From NCBI RefSeq assembly GCF_904066215.1, contig NZ_LR880474.1, positions 372,001 to 436,000 of the forward strand: a stretch of DNA of 64,000 nt, in the 5' to 3' direction. The position numbers and the translations under genes were made by a program. This DNA is from Microbacterium sp. Nx66. Lineage in GTDB: Bacteria > Actinomycetota > Actinomycetes > Actinomycetales > Microbacteriaceae. Every line of letters begins with the position of its first letter. Position 1 is the first letter of the stretch. Positions 7,848-16,075 of this stretch are shown here, one piece after another. The notes beneath the pieces were generated by a model. It had not been told where the DNA came from. It searched no databases and was given only the letters and a program-made list of their open reading frames with translations.

Positions 7848-9104
7848 ATGTCCGCTTCCGCCCGCCGATCCGCGCCCTGGGCGGTCGTCGCCGCTCTCGT
7901 CGTCGGCGCCGTGCTCGTCGGTGCCGCCCCCGCCGTGTCCGATGCGTTCGGCACGCGCGTGCAGCCCCCGGCCGACCCGGTGAACGACCCCGCCGCTTCG
8001 GTCGCGCTCGCCTACGAGTTCCTCGACGCCCGGGTCGACGAGTTCTGCGACGGCGAAGGCCGGTGCCTGCCGCGCAGCTACGAGGGCGGATTCTTCACCA
8101 CGCCGTCCTGGGACTTCACGCCCTCCTTCGTCTACGACGACGCCCTTGTCGTCATCGCCTACACCGCCCGCGGTCTGCCGGACGACCTGCGCCGCGCGCA
8201 AGCTGTCGCGGACACCCTCCTCTTCGTGCAGGAGAACGACCCCATCGGCGACGGCCGCGTCCGCACCTCGTACGAACCGCACGGCATCCGTCAGGGCCGC
8301 ATGGAGATCACCGGACCCGGCACCTTCACCGGCAACCAGGCCTGGGTGGGTATGGCGCTCGCCCGCCTCTTCCACGCCACCGGCGAGACGCGGTATCTCG
8401 ACGGCGCGGTGCGCATCGCGGAGTGGATCCAGGACAACACCGCCGACATGACCCGCGCGCCCTACGGCTACACCGGTGGGCAGACCGATGCCGGGGTGCC
8501 GCTGGAGTGGAAGTCCACCGAGCACAACAGCGACATCGCCGGGTTCTTCACGCAGCTCGCCCAGCTCACGGGCGACGCGGTGTGGGCGGAGCGGGCGGCG
8601 GTGGCCGCAGGCTTCGTCGCGGCGATGCAGAGCGCCGACGGGCACGTGGACACCGGGACACTGCTGGACGGCAGCACGATCAACACCCGCCCGATCCCGC
8701 TCGACGCGCAGACGTGGAGCCTCCTCGGCACCGGGGACGCCCGGTACGGAGCGGCCGTCGACTGGACGCTCGCGCACCTCGTGGCCCAGGACGGTCCCTA
8801 CCGAGGCCCGTCGATCAGTGACGTGGACGTGTCCAAGGTCTGGTTCGAGGGGAGCGGACACCTCGCCCTCGCGCTGCAGGAACGCGGGGCCCCTGGTGAC
8901 CAGGCGCGCGCGGAGGAGCTGCTGGCCGACATCCGACTGGTGCAGCGCGACGCGGCGAACGGCGACGGCAAGGGCATCGTGGCGACTTCGACCGACGGAC
9001 TCGACTCCGGCTTCGGCGACCTCTACTACGCGAGCCTGCACACCGGCACGACGGCCTGGTACCTGCTCGCGGCCGTGGGCGACAACCCCTTCCGTCTCCC
9101 CTGA
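7848..9104 (+). CDS. exported six-hairpin (alpha/alpha) glycosidase-like protein
   Basis: This is a 418-residue predicted secreted protein. Residues 1-32 form a signal peptide (basic MSASARRSAPW, hydrophobic VVAALVVGAVLVGAAPAVS). The rest consists of repeated amphipathic helices with conserved segments such as GNQAWVGMALARLF, EWKSTEHNSDIAGFF and VWFEGSGHLALAL. These resemble (alpha/alpha)6-barrel six-hairpin glycosidase-like proteins. An acidic catalytic pair cannot be assigned by eye. An ATG at 7812 in the same frame is possible, but 7848 has GAGAGG before it and gives the better signal peptide. No operon partner is apparent. The substrate is unknown, probably a polysaccharide. Confidence 0.65.
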   Translation: MSASARRSAPWAVVAALVVGAVLVGAAPAVSDAFGTRVQPPADPVNDPAASVALAYEFLDARVDEFCDGEGRCLPRSYEGGFFTTPSWDFTPSFVYDDALVVIAYTARGLPDDLRRAQAVADTLLFVQENDPIGDGRVRTSYEPHGIRQGRMEITGPGTFTGNQAWVGMALARLFHATGETRYLDGAVRIAEWIQDNTADMTRAPYGYTGGQTDAGVPLEWKSTEHNSDIAGFFTQLAQLTGDAVWAERAAVAAGFVAAMQSADGHVDTGTLLDGSTINTRPIPLDAQTWSLLGTGDARYGAAVDWTLAHLVAQDGPYRGPSISDVDVSKVWFEGSGHLALALQERGAPGDQARAEELLADIRLVQRDAANGDGKGIVATSTDGLDSGFGDLYYASLHTGTTAWYLLAAVGDNPFRLP

Positions 9105-9110
9105 CCTCGT

Positions 9111-9196
9111 CCGTCGACCCGGCCCCTTGCGGTCGGCCCGGCCTCTTCGGTGCGCCCGCAAGGGGGTGGGACGCACGCAGAGGGGTGGGTCGACGG
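9111..9196. terminator. nested palindrome between convergent six-hairpin gene and purQ
   Basis: CCGTCGACCC (9111-9120) pairs perfectly with 9187-9196. Inside, CCCCTTGCGG and CCGCAAGGGG also pair. The element sits between converging stops and belongs to the family at 1484-1559, so bidirectional termination is likely. Confidence 0.75.
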
Positions 9197-9201
9197 AGGG
9201 G

Positions 9202-9905
<704 letters not shown>

Positions 9906-9909
<4 letters not shown>

Positions 9910-10154
9910 TCCGCCACCTCGACGCCCACGACGTCTTCGATCACGGAGTTCGACAGGACCTCGTCGGCGAGGCGACGGGCCTCGGCGAGGACCTCGTCGG
10001 TGACCTCGCCCTCGACCGTGAGCTCGAAGCGCTTGCCGATGCGGACGTCGGTGAAGCCCTCGACGCCGAGGCGGGCGAAGGCGCCGGAGACGGCCTTGCC
10101 CTGCGGGTCGAGCAGTTCGGGCTTGGGCATGACGTCGACGACGATGGTGGGCAT
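9906..10154 (-). CDS. purS: phosphoribosylformylglycinamidine synthase subunit PurS
   Basis: This 82-residue PurS forms the small bridging dimer of the FGAM synthetase complex between PurQ and PurL. The sequence [20 protein letters not shown], the [13 protein letters not shown] block and the [11 protein letters not shown]-terminal strand are characteristic. The start is preceded by TTGGAGCCGTC, a usable ribosome binding site. It is the first gene of a purSQ pair transcribed leftwards. Confidence 0.95.
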
Positions 10155-10213
10155 GACGGCTCCAAGAGTCGCGGGCGGACGGGCGGTTTCAGTCTACCGG
10201 CTCGCCGATGCTC

Positions 10214-10297
10214 CGCCGAGACCCCGGGCTCCCGTCCAGACCCCGCCCTGCGCCCGCCGCTACATCGGGGTGTCGGCGGGAAACCGGGGTCTCGGCG
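10214..10297. repeat. long palindrome, CGCCGAGACCCCGG family
   Basis: CGCCGAGACCCCGG (10214-10227) is perfectly complementary to 10284-10297, 56 bases apart. The interior holds further AGACCCCG/CGGGGTGTC pieces. It lies between apt and purS, both leftward, where an apt terminator is expected. The same arms recur at 28529-28612. Confidence 0.75.
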
Positions 10298-10307
10298 TCA
10301 GAGGGGG

Positions 10308-10838
10308 TCAGGAGTGGAAGACGGTGTGGAGGTCGCCGATCGCCTCGCGGCCGCCGAGGCCGTCGATCTCGAAGAGCACCGAGATGCCGGCGACGTGGCT
10401 GCCGAGGCGCTCGACGAGCTGGCGACCGGCGGCCAGGGTGCCCCCGGTCGCGAGCACGTCGTCGATGAGGAGCACGCGGGAGCCCGCGGGCAGATCGTCG
10501 TGCATCTCGATGGTCGCGGTGCCGTATTCGAGGGCGTAGTCGACGGACGCCGCGGGCCGGGGGAGCTTGCCGGCCTTGCGGATCGGGATCAGCCCGACGC
10601 CTGCGGCGATGGCGGCCGCCCCGGCGAGGATGAAGCCGCGAGCCTCGATGCCGGCCACCACGTCGAACCGCCCCGCGAAGGGCTCGATGATCGCCTCGGT
10701 CGTCACGCGGAGGGCCTCGGCGTCGGCGAGGAGCGGCGTGATGTCGCGGAAGATGATGCCGGGCTCCGGGTAGTCCGGGATGCTGCGGATCAGGGATTCG
10801 GCGCGGGTGAGGGCGGGGGAGAGGGTGGCTTCGGGCAC
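10308..10838 (-). CDS. apt: adenine phosphoribosyltransferase
   Basis: This 176-residue type I phosphoribosyltransferase salvages adenine with PRPP to give AMP. The PRPP-binding motif VLLIDDVLATGGT and the flexible-loop and substrate blocks DYPEPGIIFRDITPLL and GIEARGFILAGA identify it as Apt. A GTG start at 10838 is chosen because TACCCT (10850-10845 on the minus strand) lies exactly six bases before it, the leaderless arrangement repeated across this window. Longer starts would run through a palindrome. It sits beside purSQ, grouping purine salvage with synthesis. Confidence 0.95.
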   Translation of the reverse strand: MPEATLSPALTRAESLIRSIPDYPEPGIIFRDITPLLADAEALRVTTEAIIEPFAGRFDVVAGIEARGFILAGAAAIAAGVGLIPIRKAGKLPRPAASVDYALEYGTATIEMHDDLPAGSRVLLIDDVLATGGTLAAGRQLVERLGSHVAGISVLFEIDGLGGREAIGDLHTVFHS

Positions 10839-10856
10839 CGGACAAGGGTACGCCGC

Positions 10857-10941
10857 GTTCACAACTCCGGAGAATTCGCGGGCTCCGGGCCGGCGGCGCT
10901 CGAACGGCGGCATCGGATCCCGATTCTCCTGAGTTGTGAAC
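10857..10941. repeat. long palindrome, GTTCACAACTC family
   Basis: The arm 10857-10874 pairs with 10924-10941 at 17 of 18 positions (GTTCACAACTCcGGAGAA against TTCTCCTGAGTTGTGAAC), with a 49-base interior. It lies between the divergent apt and cebE promoters, so here it is not at a gene end, unlike most members. Other copies are at 3729-3813 and 34600-34685. Confidence 0.75.
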
Positions 10942-10966
10942 GGGGACCGGCGGGCACCCGGCACCC

Positions 10967-11024
10967 TTGACATCGTGGGAGCGCTCCCATAGAGTTCACG
11001 GAAGTTCGTGGGAGCGCTCCCACG
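10967..11024 (+). promoter_or_regulatory. cebEFG promoter with two CebR operators
   Basis: TTGACA (10967-10972), a 17-base spacer and TAGAGT (10990-10995) make a good sigma-A promoter. TGGGAGCGCTCCCA occurs twice: 10976-10989, filling the spacer, and 11009-11022 within the perfect 18-bp palindrome 11007-11024 just after the start point. This 14-mer is identical to the CebR/CelR operator known from Streptomyces and Thermobifida, which is released by cellobiose. Confidence 0.92.
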
Positions 11025-11071
11025 ACTCACCCACGCACCACCACCCGCACGAACCCACAAAGGAGTGAACC

Positions 11072-12388
11072 GTGAACTCACGTGCCCGCACCCGGATCCT
11101 GGCGACAGCCGCCGTGGCATCCGTCTCCGCTCTCGCCCTGGCCGGCTGCTCCGGCAGCACCGGCGGCGACGGCGACACCGGCGGCAGCGCCGACGAGAAG
11201 GTCACACTGACCGTCACCACCTTCGGCACCTTCGGCTACGACGACCTCTACGAGGAGTACGAGAAGGCGCACCCGAACGTGACGATCGAGGCCACCAACA
11301 TCGACACCGGCGGCAACGCCCGCACCGACGCCTTCACCAAGATCGCCGCCGGCTCCGGCCTCAGCGACATCGTCGCGATCGAGGAGGGCTGGCTCGGCGC
11401 CATCATGGACGTCTCCGACACCTTCGTCGACCTGCGCGACTACGGCATCGAGGACCGCAAGGACGACTGGGTCGACTGGAAGTACGGTCAGGCCACCGAC
11501 GCCGAGGGCCGCGTCATCGGCTACGGCACCGACATCGGCCCGAGCGGCATCTGCTACAACGGCGCCGCGTTCGAGGCTGCCGGCCTGCCCAGCGACCGCG
11601 AGTCCGTCGCCGAACTGCTCAACGGCGACTGGGAGAACTACTTCCAGGTCGGTGCCGACTACACCGAGAAGACCGGCAAGGCCTGGTACGACCACTCCGG
11701 CTTCGTCTGGAACGCCATGGTCAACCAGCTCGACGAGGGCTACTACACCGCCGACGGTGAGCTGAACGTCGAGGGCAACGACGAGCTCCAGGAGCGCTTC
11801 GAGCTCCTCGGTGCCGCGACCGAGGGCGGTCAGTCCGCAGCGCAGACCGCGTGGGACTGGAACGGCGGCAAGTCGTTCGTCGACGGCACCTTCGCCACCT
11901 TCGTCTGCCCCGGCTGGATGCTCGGCGTCGTGCAGGGTCAGGTCGAGGCCGGCGGCGGCGACGCGTCGACCGGCTGGGACTTCGCGGACGTGTTCCCCGG
12001 CGGCGCGGCCAACTGGGGCGGCGCGTTCCTGTCGATCCCGGAGTCCTCGGAGCACAAGGAGGCCGCGGCCGAGCTCGCCGACTGGCTGACGCAGCCCGAG
12101 CAGCAGGTGAAGCAGTCCGCCGCCGCGGGCAACTTCCCCTCGACCATCAAGGCGCAGGAGTCCCTCGCCGACGAAGCCACGCCCAACGCGTTCTTCAACG
12201 ACGCGCCGACCGGCGCCATCCTCGCCGAGCGTGCCAAGGGCGTCGTCGCGCAGTTCAAGGGCGCCGACGACTCGGTGATCCAGGAGAACGTCTTCGGCCC
12301 GGCGCTGAGCGCACTCGACCGCGGTGAGACCGACACGCAGGGCGCCTGGGACCAGGCGATCGGCCTGCTGGACGACCTCGTCGGCTGA
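11072..12388 (+). CDS. cebE: cellobiose/cello-oligosaccharide ABC transporter, solute-binding lipoprotein
   Basis: This 438-residue extracellular sugar-binding lipoprotein of ABC importer family 1 has a signal peptide ending in ALAGC, with the acylated Cys at residue 26. The mature part carries the cluster B fold, with the VTLTVTTFGTFGY start and the VPxW-like GWDFADVFPGGAANWGG segment. A GTG start at 11072 has AAAGGAG at ideal spacing. It is the first gene of the operon behind two CebR operators and is followed by two permeases and a GH1 beta-glucosidase, so cellobiose and cellotriose are the likely ligands. No ATPase is present; such importers usually share the MsiK/MalK-type ATPase encoded elsewhere. 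Confidence 0.92.
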   Translation: MNSRARTRILATAAVASVSALALAGCSGSTGGDGDTGGSADEKVTLTVTTFGTFGYDDLYEEYEKAHPNVTIEATNIDTGGNARTDAFTKIAAGSGLSDIVAIEEGWLGAIMDVSDTFVDLRDYGIEDRKDDWVDWKYGQATDAEGRVIGYGTDIGPSGICYNGAAFEAAGLPSDRESVAELLNGDWENYFQVGADYTEKTGKAWYDHSGFVWNAMVNQLDEGYYTADGELNVEGNDELQERFELLGAATEGGQSAAQTAWDWNGGKSFVDGTFATFVCPGWMLGVVQGQVEAGGGDASTGWDFADVFPGGAANWGGAFLSIPESSEHKEAAAELADWLTQPEQQVKQSAAAGNFPSTIKAQESLADEATPNAFFNDAPTGAILAERAKGVVAQFKGADDSVIQENVFGPALSALDRGETDTQGAWDQAIGLLDDLVG

Positions 12389-12396
12389 TCATCTCG

Positions 12397-12563
12397 CTTC
12401 GACAGGCTCAGCGACCCAGAGTGGACGCCCAGCGCCCCGAGTGGACGCTCAGCGCCCCGAGTGGACGCTCAGCGCCCCGAGTGGACGCCCAGCGCCCCGA
12501 GTGGACGCCCAGCGCCCCGAGTGGACGCCCAGCGCCCCGAGTGGGTGGCTGAGCCTGTCGAAG
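12397..12563. repeat. REP-like inverted repeat enclosing six 20-bp tandem repeats
   Basis: The outer 21-bp arms are 12397-12417 (starting CTTCGACAGGCTCAG) and 12543-12563, complementary at 20 of 21 positions. Between them the unit GTGGACGCCCAGCGCCCCGA is repeated exactly six times at 20-base period (12421-12540); only a C/T change distinguishes copies 2 and 3. TTCGACAGGCTCAG palindromes are common interspersed elements in Micrococcales. The block sits inside the ceb operon between cebE and cebF, where a folded RNA could stabilise cebE mRNA and lower permease expression. Confidence 0.9.
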
Positions 12564-12582
12564 CCCGGCAAAGGACACGCCC

Positions 12583-13623
12583 ATGACCCTCACCGCCCCG
12601 CCGGCGGAGCCGCAGGCCGCCGCCCCCGTGGCGGCGGACGCTCCGCCGCGACGCTCCTGGCGCACCCGCGTCTCCCGTTTCGACCACCGCGCCTCTCCGT
12701 ACTTCTACATCTCCCCGTTCTTCCTCCTCTTCGGGCTCATCGGCCTCTTCCCGCTGCTGTACACGGTGTGGGTCGCGGTGCACGAGTGGGATCTGTTGAA
12801 GGGCGAGGGGCCGTTCGTCGGCTTCGGCAACTTCGCGGCGATCCTCGGCGACGGCATGTTCTGGAACTCCATCCGGAACACGCTGAGCATCTTCCTGCTC
12901 TCCGCCATCCCGCAGCTCGCCGTCGCGCTGGTGATCGCGTACCTGCTGGACCGCGGACTGCGGACGCCGACGTTCTGGCGGATGAGCGTCCTCATCCCCT
13001 TCGTGGTGACGCCGGTCGCCGTGGCGATCATCTTCTCGAGCATCTTCAACGAGGCGGACGGGCTGGCCAACAACCTCCTCAACCTCGTCGGCATCGCCGA
13101 TCAGCAGTGGAAGCACGACACGTTCCTGTCGCACATCGCGATCGCGGTCATGGTGAACTTCCGCTGGACCGGCTACAACGCCCTCATCCTCCTCGCCGCG
13201 ATGCAGGCCGTGCCGCGCGACCTCTACGAATCGGCCGCCCTGGACGGTGCCGGGGCTGTGCGGCGGTTCTTCGCCATCACGATCCCCACCATCCGTCCGA
13301 CGCTGATCTTCGTCATCATCACGGCGACCATCGGCGGCCTGCAGATCTTCGCCGAACCGCGTCTGTTCGACGTCTCCACCGCGGGCGGCATCGGCGGCAG
13401 CGATCGGCAGTTCCAGACCACGGTGCTGTTCCTCTGGGAGCTGGCGTTCTTCCGCCGGAACCTCGGCGAGGCCTCGGCCGTCGCGATCCTGCTGTTCCTC
13501 CTCATCGTCGCGATCGGCCTCATCAACTTCCTGATCTCCCGGCGCATCGCCACCGGAGACGCCCCGAAGAACCGCGCGGCCCGACGCCGCATCCGCCCGA
13601 CCGGAAAGGAGGAGGCGCGATGA
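12583..13623 (+). CDS. cebF: cellobiose ABC transporter permease (MalF type)
   Basis: This 346-residue inner-membrane permease has a long basic N-terminal tail and six predicted helices, beginning YFYISPFFLLFGLIGLFPLL at about residue 40. The cytoplasmic EAA loop ESAALDGAGAVRRFF contacts the shared ATPase. It matches the MalF/UgpA-like subunit of carbohydrate importers. AAAGGACACGCCC precedes the ATG. It is separated from cebE by the tandem-repeat element and overlaps the cebG start by four bases (ATGA at 13620-13623). Together they form the channel for cello-oligosaccharides. Confidence 0.92.
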   Translation: MTLTAPPAEPQAAAPVAADAPPRRSWRTRVSRFDHRASPYFYISPFFLLFGLIGLFPLLYTVWVAVHEWDLLKGEGPFVGFGNFAAILGDGMFWNSIRNTLSIFLLSAIPQLAVALVIAYLLDRGLRTPTFWRMSVLIPFVVTPVAVAIIFSSIFNEADGLANNLLNLVGIADQQWKHDTFLSHIAIAVMVNFRWTGYNALILLAAMQAVPRDLYESAALDGAGAVRRFFAITIPTIRPTLIFVIITATIGGLQIFAEPRLFDVSTAGGIGGSDRQFQTTVLFLWELAFFRRNLGEASAVAILLFLLIVAIGLINFLISRRIATGDAPKNRAARRRIRPTGKEEAR

Positions 13624-14510
13624 CCGCCACCCAGGCCCTCAGCGTGCCGGAGCGGATCCGCCGCCGGCGCGGCGCCGCGAGCGGGAGCGCCGGCCTCGGC
13701 AGCCGCCCCGGCTTCCTCACCTACGGGCTCCTCGCGGCCTTCGTCATCGGCGGCGCCTACCCGCTGTGGTGGTCGTTCGTCGTGGCGAGCGGGACCAACG
13801 CGACCCGCGGTGAGACCCTGCCCCTCATCCCCGGCGGCAACTTCCTCGCGAACGCGGCGAAGGTGTTCGATGCGATCCCGTTCTGGCTCGCGCTCGGCAA
13901 CTCGTTCCTCATCTCGACGATCATCACGATCTCCGTCGTCACGTTCTCGACCCTCGCCGGCTATGCGTTCGCGAAGCTGCGCTTCCGCGGGCGGGACGGC
14001 CTCATGGTGTTCGTGATCGCGACCATGGCCATCCCCACGCAGCTCGGCATCATCCCGCTGTTCATGCTCATGCGCGAGCTCGGCTGGACGGGGACGATCG
14101 GCGCGGTGATCGTGCCGACCCTCGTGACGGCGTTCGGGGTGTTCTTCATGCGGCAGTACCTCGTGGACGTCATCCCGGACGAGCTCATCGAGGCCGCCAG
14201 GGTCGACGGCGCGAACCAGCTCCGCACGTTCCTCACCGTCGGGGTGCCCGCGGCGCGGCCGGCCATGGCGATCCTCGGACTGTTCACGTTCATGACCGCC
14301 TGGACCGACTACCTCTGGCCCCTGATCGTGCTCTCCCCCCAGAACCCGACGCTGCAGACGGCGCTCAGCCAGCTGCAGTCCGGCTATTACATCGACTACT
14401 CGATCGTGCTCACCGGCGCGGTGCTCGCGACCCTTCCGCTCCTCGTGCTCTTCGTGATCGCGGGGCGGCAGCTGGTCAGTGGCATCATGGCGGGCGCGGT
14501 GAAAGGATGA
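13620..14510 (+). CDS. cebG: cellobiose ABC transporter permease (MalG type)
   Basis: This 296-residue permease has the usual six helices and the EAA motif IEAARVDGANQLRTFL. The C-terminal QLVSGIMAGAVKG is the classic tail of MalG-type subunits. Its ATG overlaps the cebF stop, and GGAAAGGAGG lies just upstream, inside the cebF 3' end. It pairs with CebF as the transmembrane heterodimer. The stop region GAAAGGATGA also serves the next gene as ribosome binding site. Confidence 0.93.
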   Translation: MTATQALSVPERIRRRRGAASGSAGLGSRPGFLTYGLLAAFVIGGAYPLWWSFVVASGTNATRGETLPLIPGGNFLANAAKVFDAIPFWLALGNSFLISTIITISVVTFSTLAGYAFAKLRFRGRDGLMVFVIATMAIPTQLGIIPLFMLMRELGWTGTIGAVIVPTLVTAFGVFFMRQYLVDVIPDELIEAARVDGANQLRTFLTVGVPAARPAMAILGLFTFMTAWTDYLWPLIVLSPQNPTLQTALSQLQSGYYIDYSIVLTGAVLATLPLLVLFVIAGRQLVSGIMAGAVKG

Positions 14511-14515
14511 CCCCT

Positions 14516-15946
14516 ATGACGCGTGCCTTCCCCTCGGACTTCCTCTTCGGTGCGGCGACCGCGGCCTACCAGATCGAGGGTGCCGCCTTCGAGGACGGAC
14601 GGACGGCCTCCATCTGGGACGCCTTCTGCCGGGTGCCCGGGGCCGTGGTCGGCGGCGACGACGGGGATGTGGCGTGCGACCACTACCACCGGTATCCGCA
14701 GGACGTCGCGCTGATGAAGCAGCTCGGGCTGCAGACGTACCGCTTCTCCACCTCGTGGTCGCGGGTGCGCCCGGACGGCGGCGCGGTCAACCAGGCGGGG
14801 GTCGACTTCTACAGCCGTCTGGTCGACGAGCTCCTCGCGGCCGACATCCTGCCCTGGCTCACGCTGTACCACTGGGACATGCCGCAGGCCCTGCAGGAGG
14901 TCGGCGGCTGGACGAACCGCGACACCGTCGACCGCTTCCTGGAGTACGCGGGCACCATGCACGACGCCCTCGGCGACCGCGTGAACGTGTGGACGACCCT
15001 CAACGAGCCGTGGTGCTCGTCCTTCCTCTCCTACACCGGGGGCGAGCACGCCCCGGGGCACACGAGCATCGCCGAGGGACTGCTGGCCTCGCACCACCTG
15101 CTCCTCGCGCACGGTGCGACGGTGCGCGAGCTCCGCGGTCGCGATGCCTCCCTCAACCTCGGCATCACGCTGAACCACACGGTCGCCGATCCCGCCGACC
15201 CGCAGAACCCCGCGGACGTGGACGCCGCCCGGCGGCTGGACGGCCAGTTCAACCGCTGGTTCCTCGACCCCATCTACCGCGGCGCGTATCCCGCCGACAC
15301 CGTGGAGGACATCCGCGCGGTGGACCCCGACGCGGTCGCGCGGTTCGAGGCGGCGGTGCACGAGGGCGACCTCGACACGATCGCGCAGCCCATCGACACG
15401 CAGGGCGTGAACTACTACCACGGCGACCTCGTGTCCGGCACGGGGCCCGACGACGCCCCGGTCTCCAGCGGCCCGGAGACGGCACACGTGACCCGGAGCC
15501 CGTACCCCTCGCACGAGGGCATCCACGCGGTCGAGCGCGGGCTGCCCCGCACCGCCCAGGGCTGGGAGGTCCAGCCGGAGGGACTCACGCGACTGCTGCA
15601 GCGGTTGTGGACCGAGTACGCCGAGCCCGCGGGAGTCGTGCTCTCGGTGACGGAGAACGGCGCGGCCTATGACGACACGGTCGTGGTGGCGGACGGGGAG
15701 ACCCGGGTGCCCGATGCCGACCGCACCGCGTTCCTGCGCGCGCACCTCGACGCCGTGCTGGACGCCAGGGACAGCGGTGTGGACGTGCGCGGCTACTTCT
15801 ACTGGTCCCTGTTCGACAACTTCGAGTGGGCGTGGGGGTACGACAAGCGCTTCGGGATCGTCCGCGTGGACTACGACACCCAGGAGCGGACGGTCAAGGA
15901 TTCCGGCCGCGAGTACGCCCGGATCATCGCCGCGCGCTCCCTCTGA
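14516..15946 (+). CDS. bglC: GH1 beta-glucosidase
   Basis: This 476-residue cytoplasmic family 1 glycosidase hydrolyses imported cellobiose and short cello-oligosaccharides to glucose. The acid/base Glu164 lies in TLNEPW and the nucleophile Glu380 in VTENGAA. The N-terminal FLFGAATAAYQIEGA and the C-terminal FYWSLFDNFEWAWGY sugar-binding block are diagnostic. The ATG at 14516 is chosen because GAAAGG lies nine bases upstream. An in-frame ATG at 14507 overlaps the cebG stop but has no spacing for a ribosome site. It is the last gene of the CebR-controlled operon, as in Streptomyces. Confidence 0.95.
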   Translation: MTRAFPSDFLFGAATAAYQIEGAAFEDGRTASIWDAFCRVPGAVVGGDDGDVACDHYHRYPQDVALMKQLGLQTYRFSTSWSRVRPDGGAVNQAGVDFYSRLVDELLAADILPWLTLYHWDMPQALQEVGGWTNRDTVDRFLEYAGTMHDALGDRVNVWTTLNEPWCSSFLSYTGGEHAPGHTSIAEGLLASHHLLLAHGATVRELRGRDASLNLGITLNHTVADPADPQNPADVDAARRLDGQFNRWFLDPIYRGAYPADTVEDIRAVDPDAVARFEAAVHEGDLDTIAQPIDTQGVNYYHGDLVSGTGPDDAPVSSGPETAHVTRSPYPSHEGIHAVERGLPRTAQGWEVQPEGLTRLLQRLWTEYAEPAGVVLSVTENGAAYDDTVVVADGETRVPDADRTAFLRAHLDAVLDARDSGVDVRGYFYWSLFDNFEWAWGYDKRFGIVRVDYDTQERTVKDSGREYARIIAARSL

Positions 15947-15950
15947 CCCG

Positions 15951-16009
15951 TTCGAATCGCCCGATTGGCTCCATCCGCGGCAGAGATGGGACCAATCGGG
16001 CGATTCGAA
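15951..16009. terminator. 18-bp-arm palindrome after bglC
   Basis: TTCGAATCGCCCGATTGG (15951-15968) is perfectly complementary to 15992-16009, and the interior CCATC/GATGG also pairs. GATTTT follows at 16015. It directly follows the ceb operon and precedes cebR in the same direction, so it is a good operon terminator. Confidence 0.85.
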
Positions 16010-16042
16010 GCGGGGATTTTCACGGGCGGGGTCCGGGTGGAT

Positions 16043-16075
16043 GAGAATGGGGCGATGGAAGAGAGCAAGCGATGA
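16043..16075 (+). promoter_or_regulatory. leaderless minicistron coupled to cebR
   Basis: GAGAAT (16043-16048) resembles a -10 hexamer and is followed by six bases and an ATG at 16055. That ATG opens a six-codon frame (MEESKR) whose TGA (16073-16075) overlaps the cebR ATG at 16072. The minicistron also contains GAAGAGAG, a possible ribosome site for cebR. This looks like a leaderless leader peptide that delivers ribosomes to cebR. No start-site data are available. Confidence 0.45.

Noticed and set aside
12421..12540. Tandem 20-bp repeats as a CRISPR array
   Set aside because: The units are contiguous with no unique spacers and no cas genes are near.
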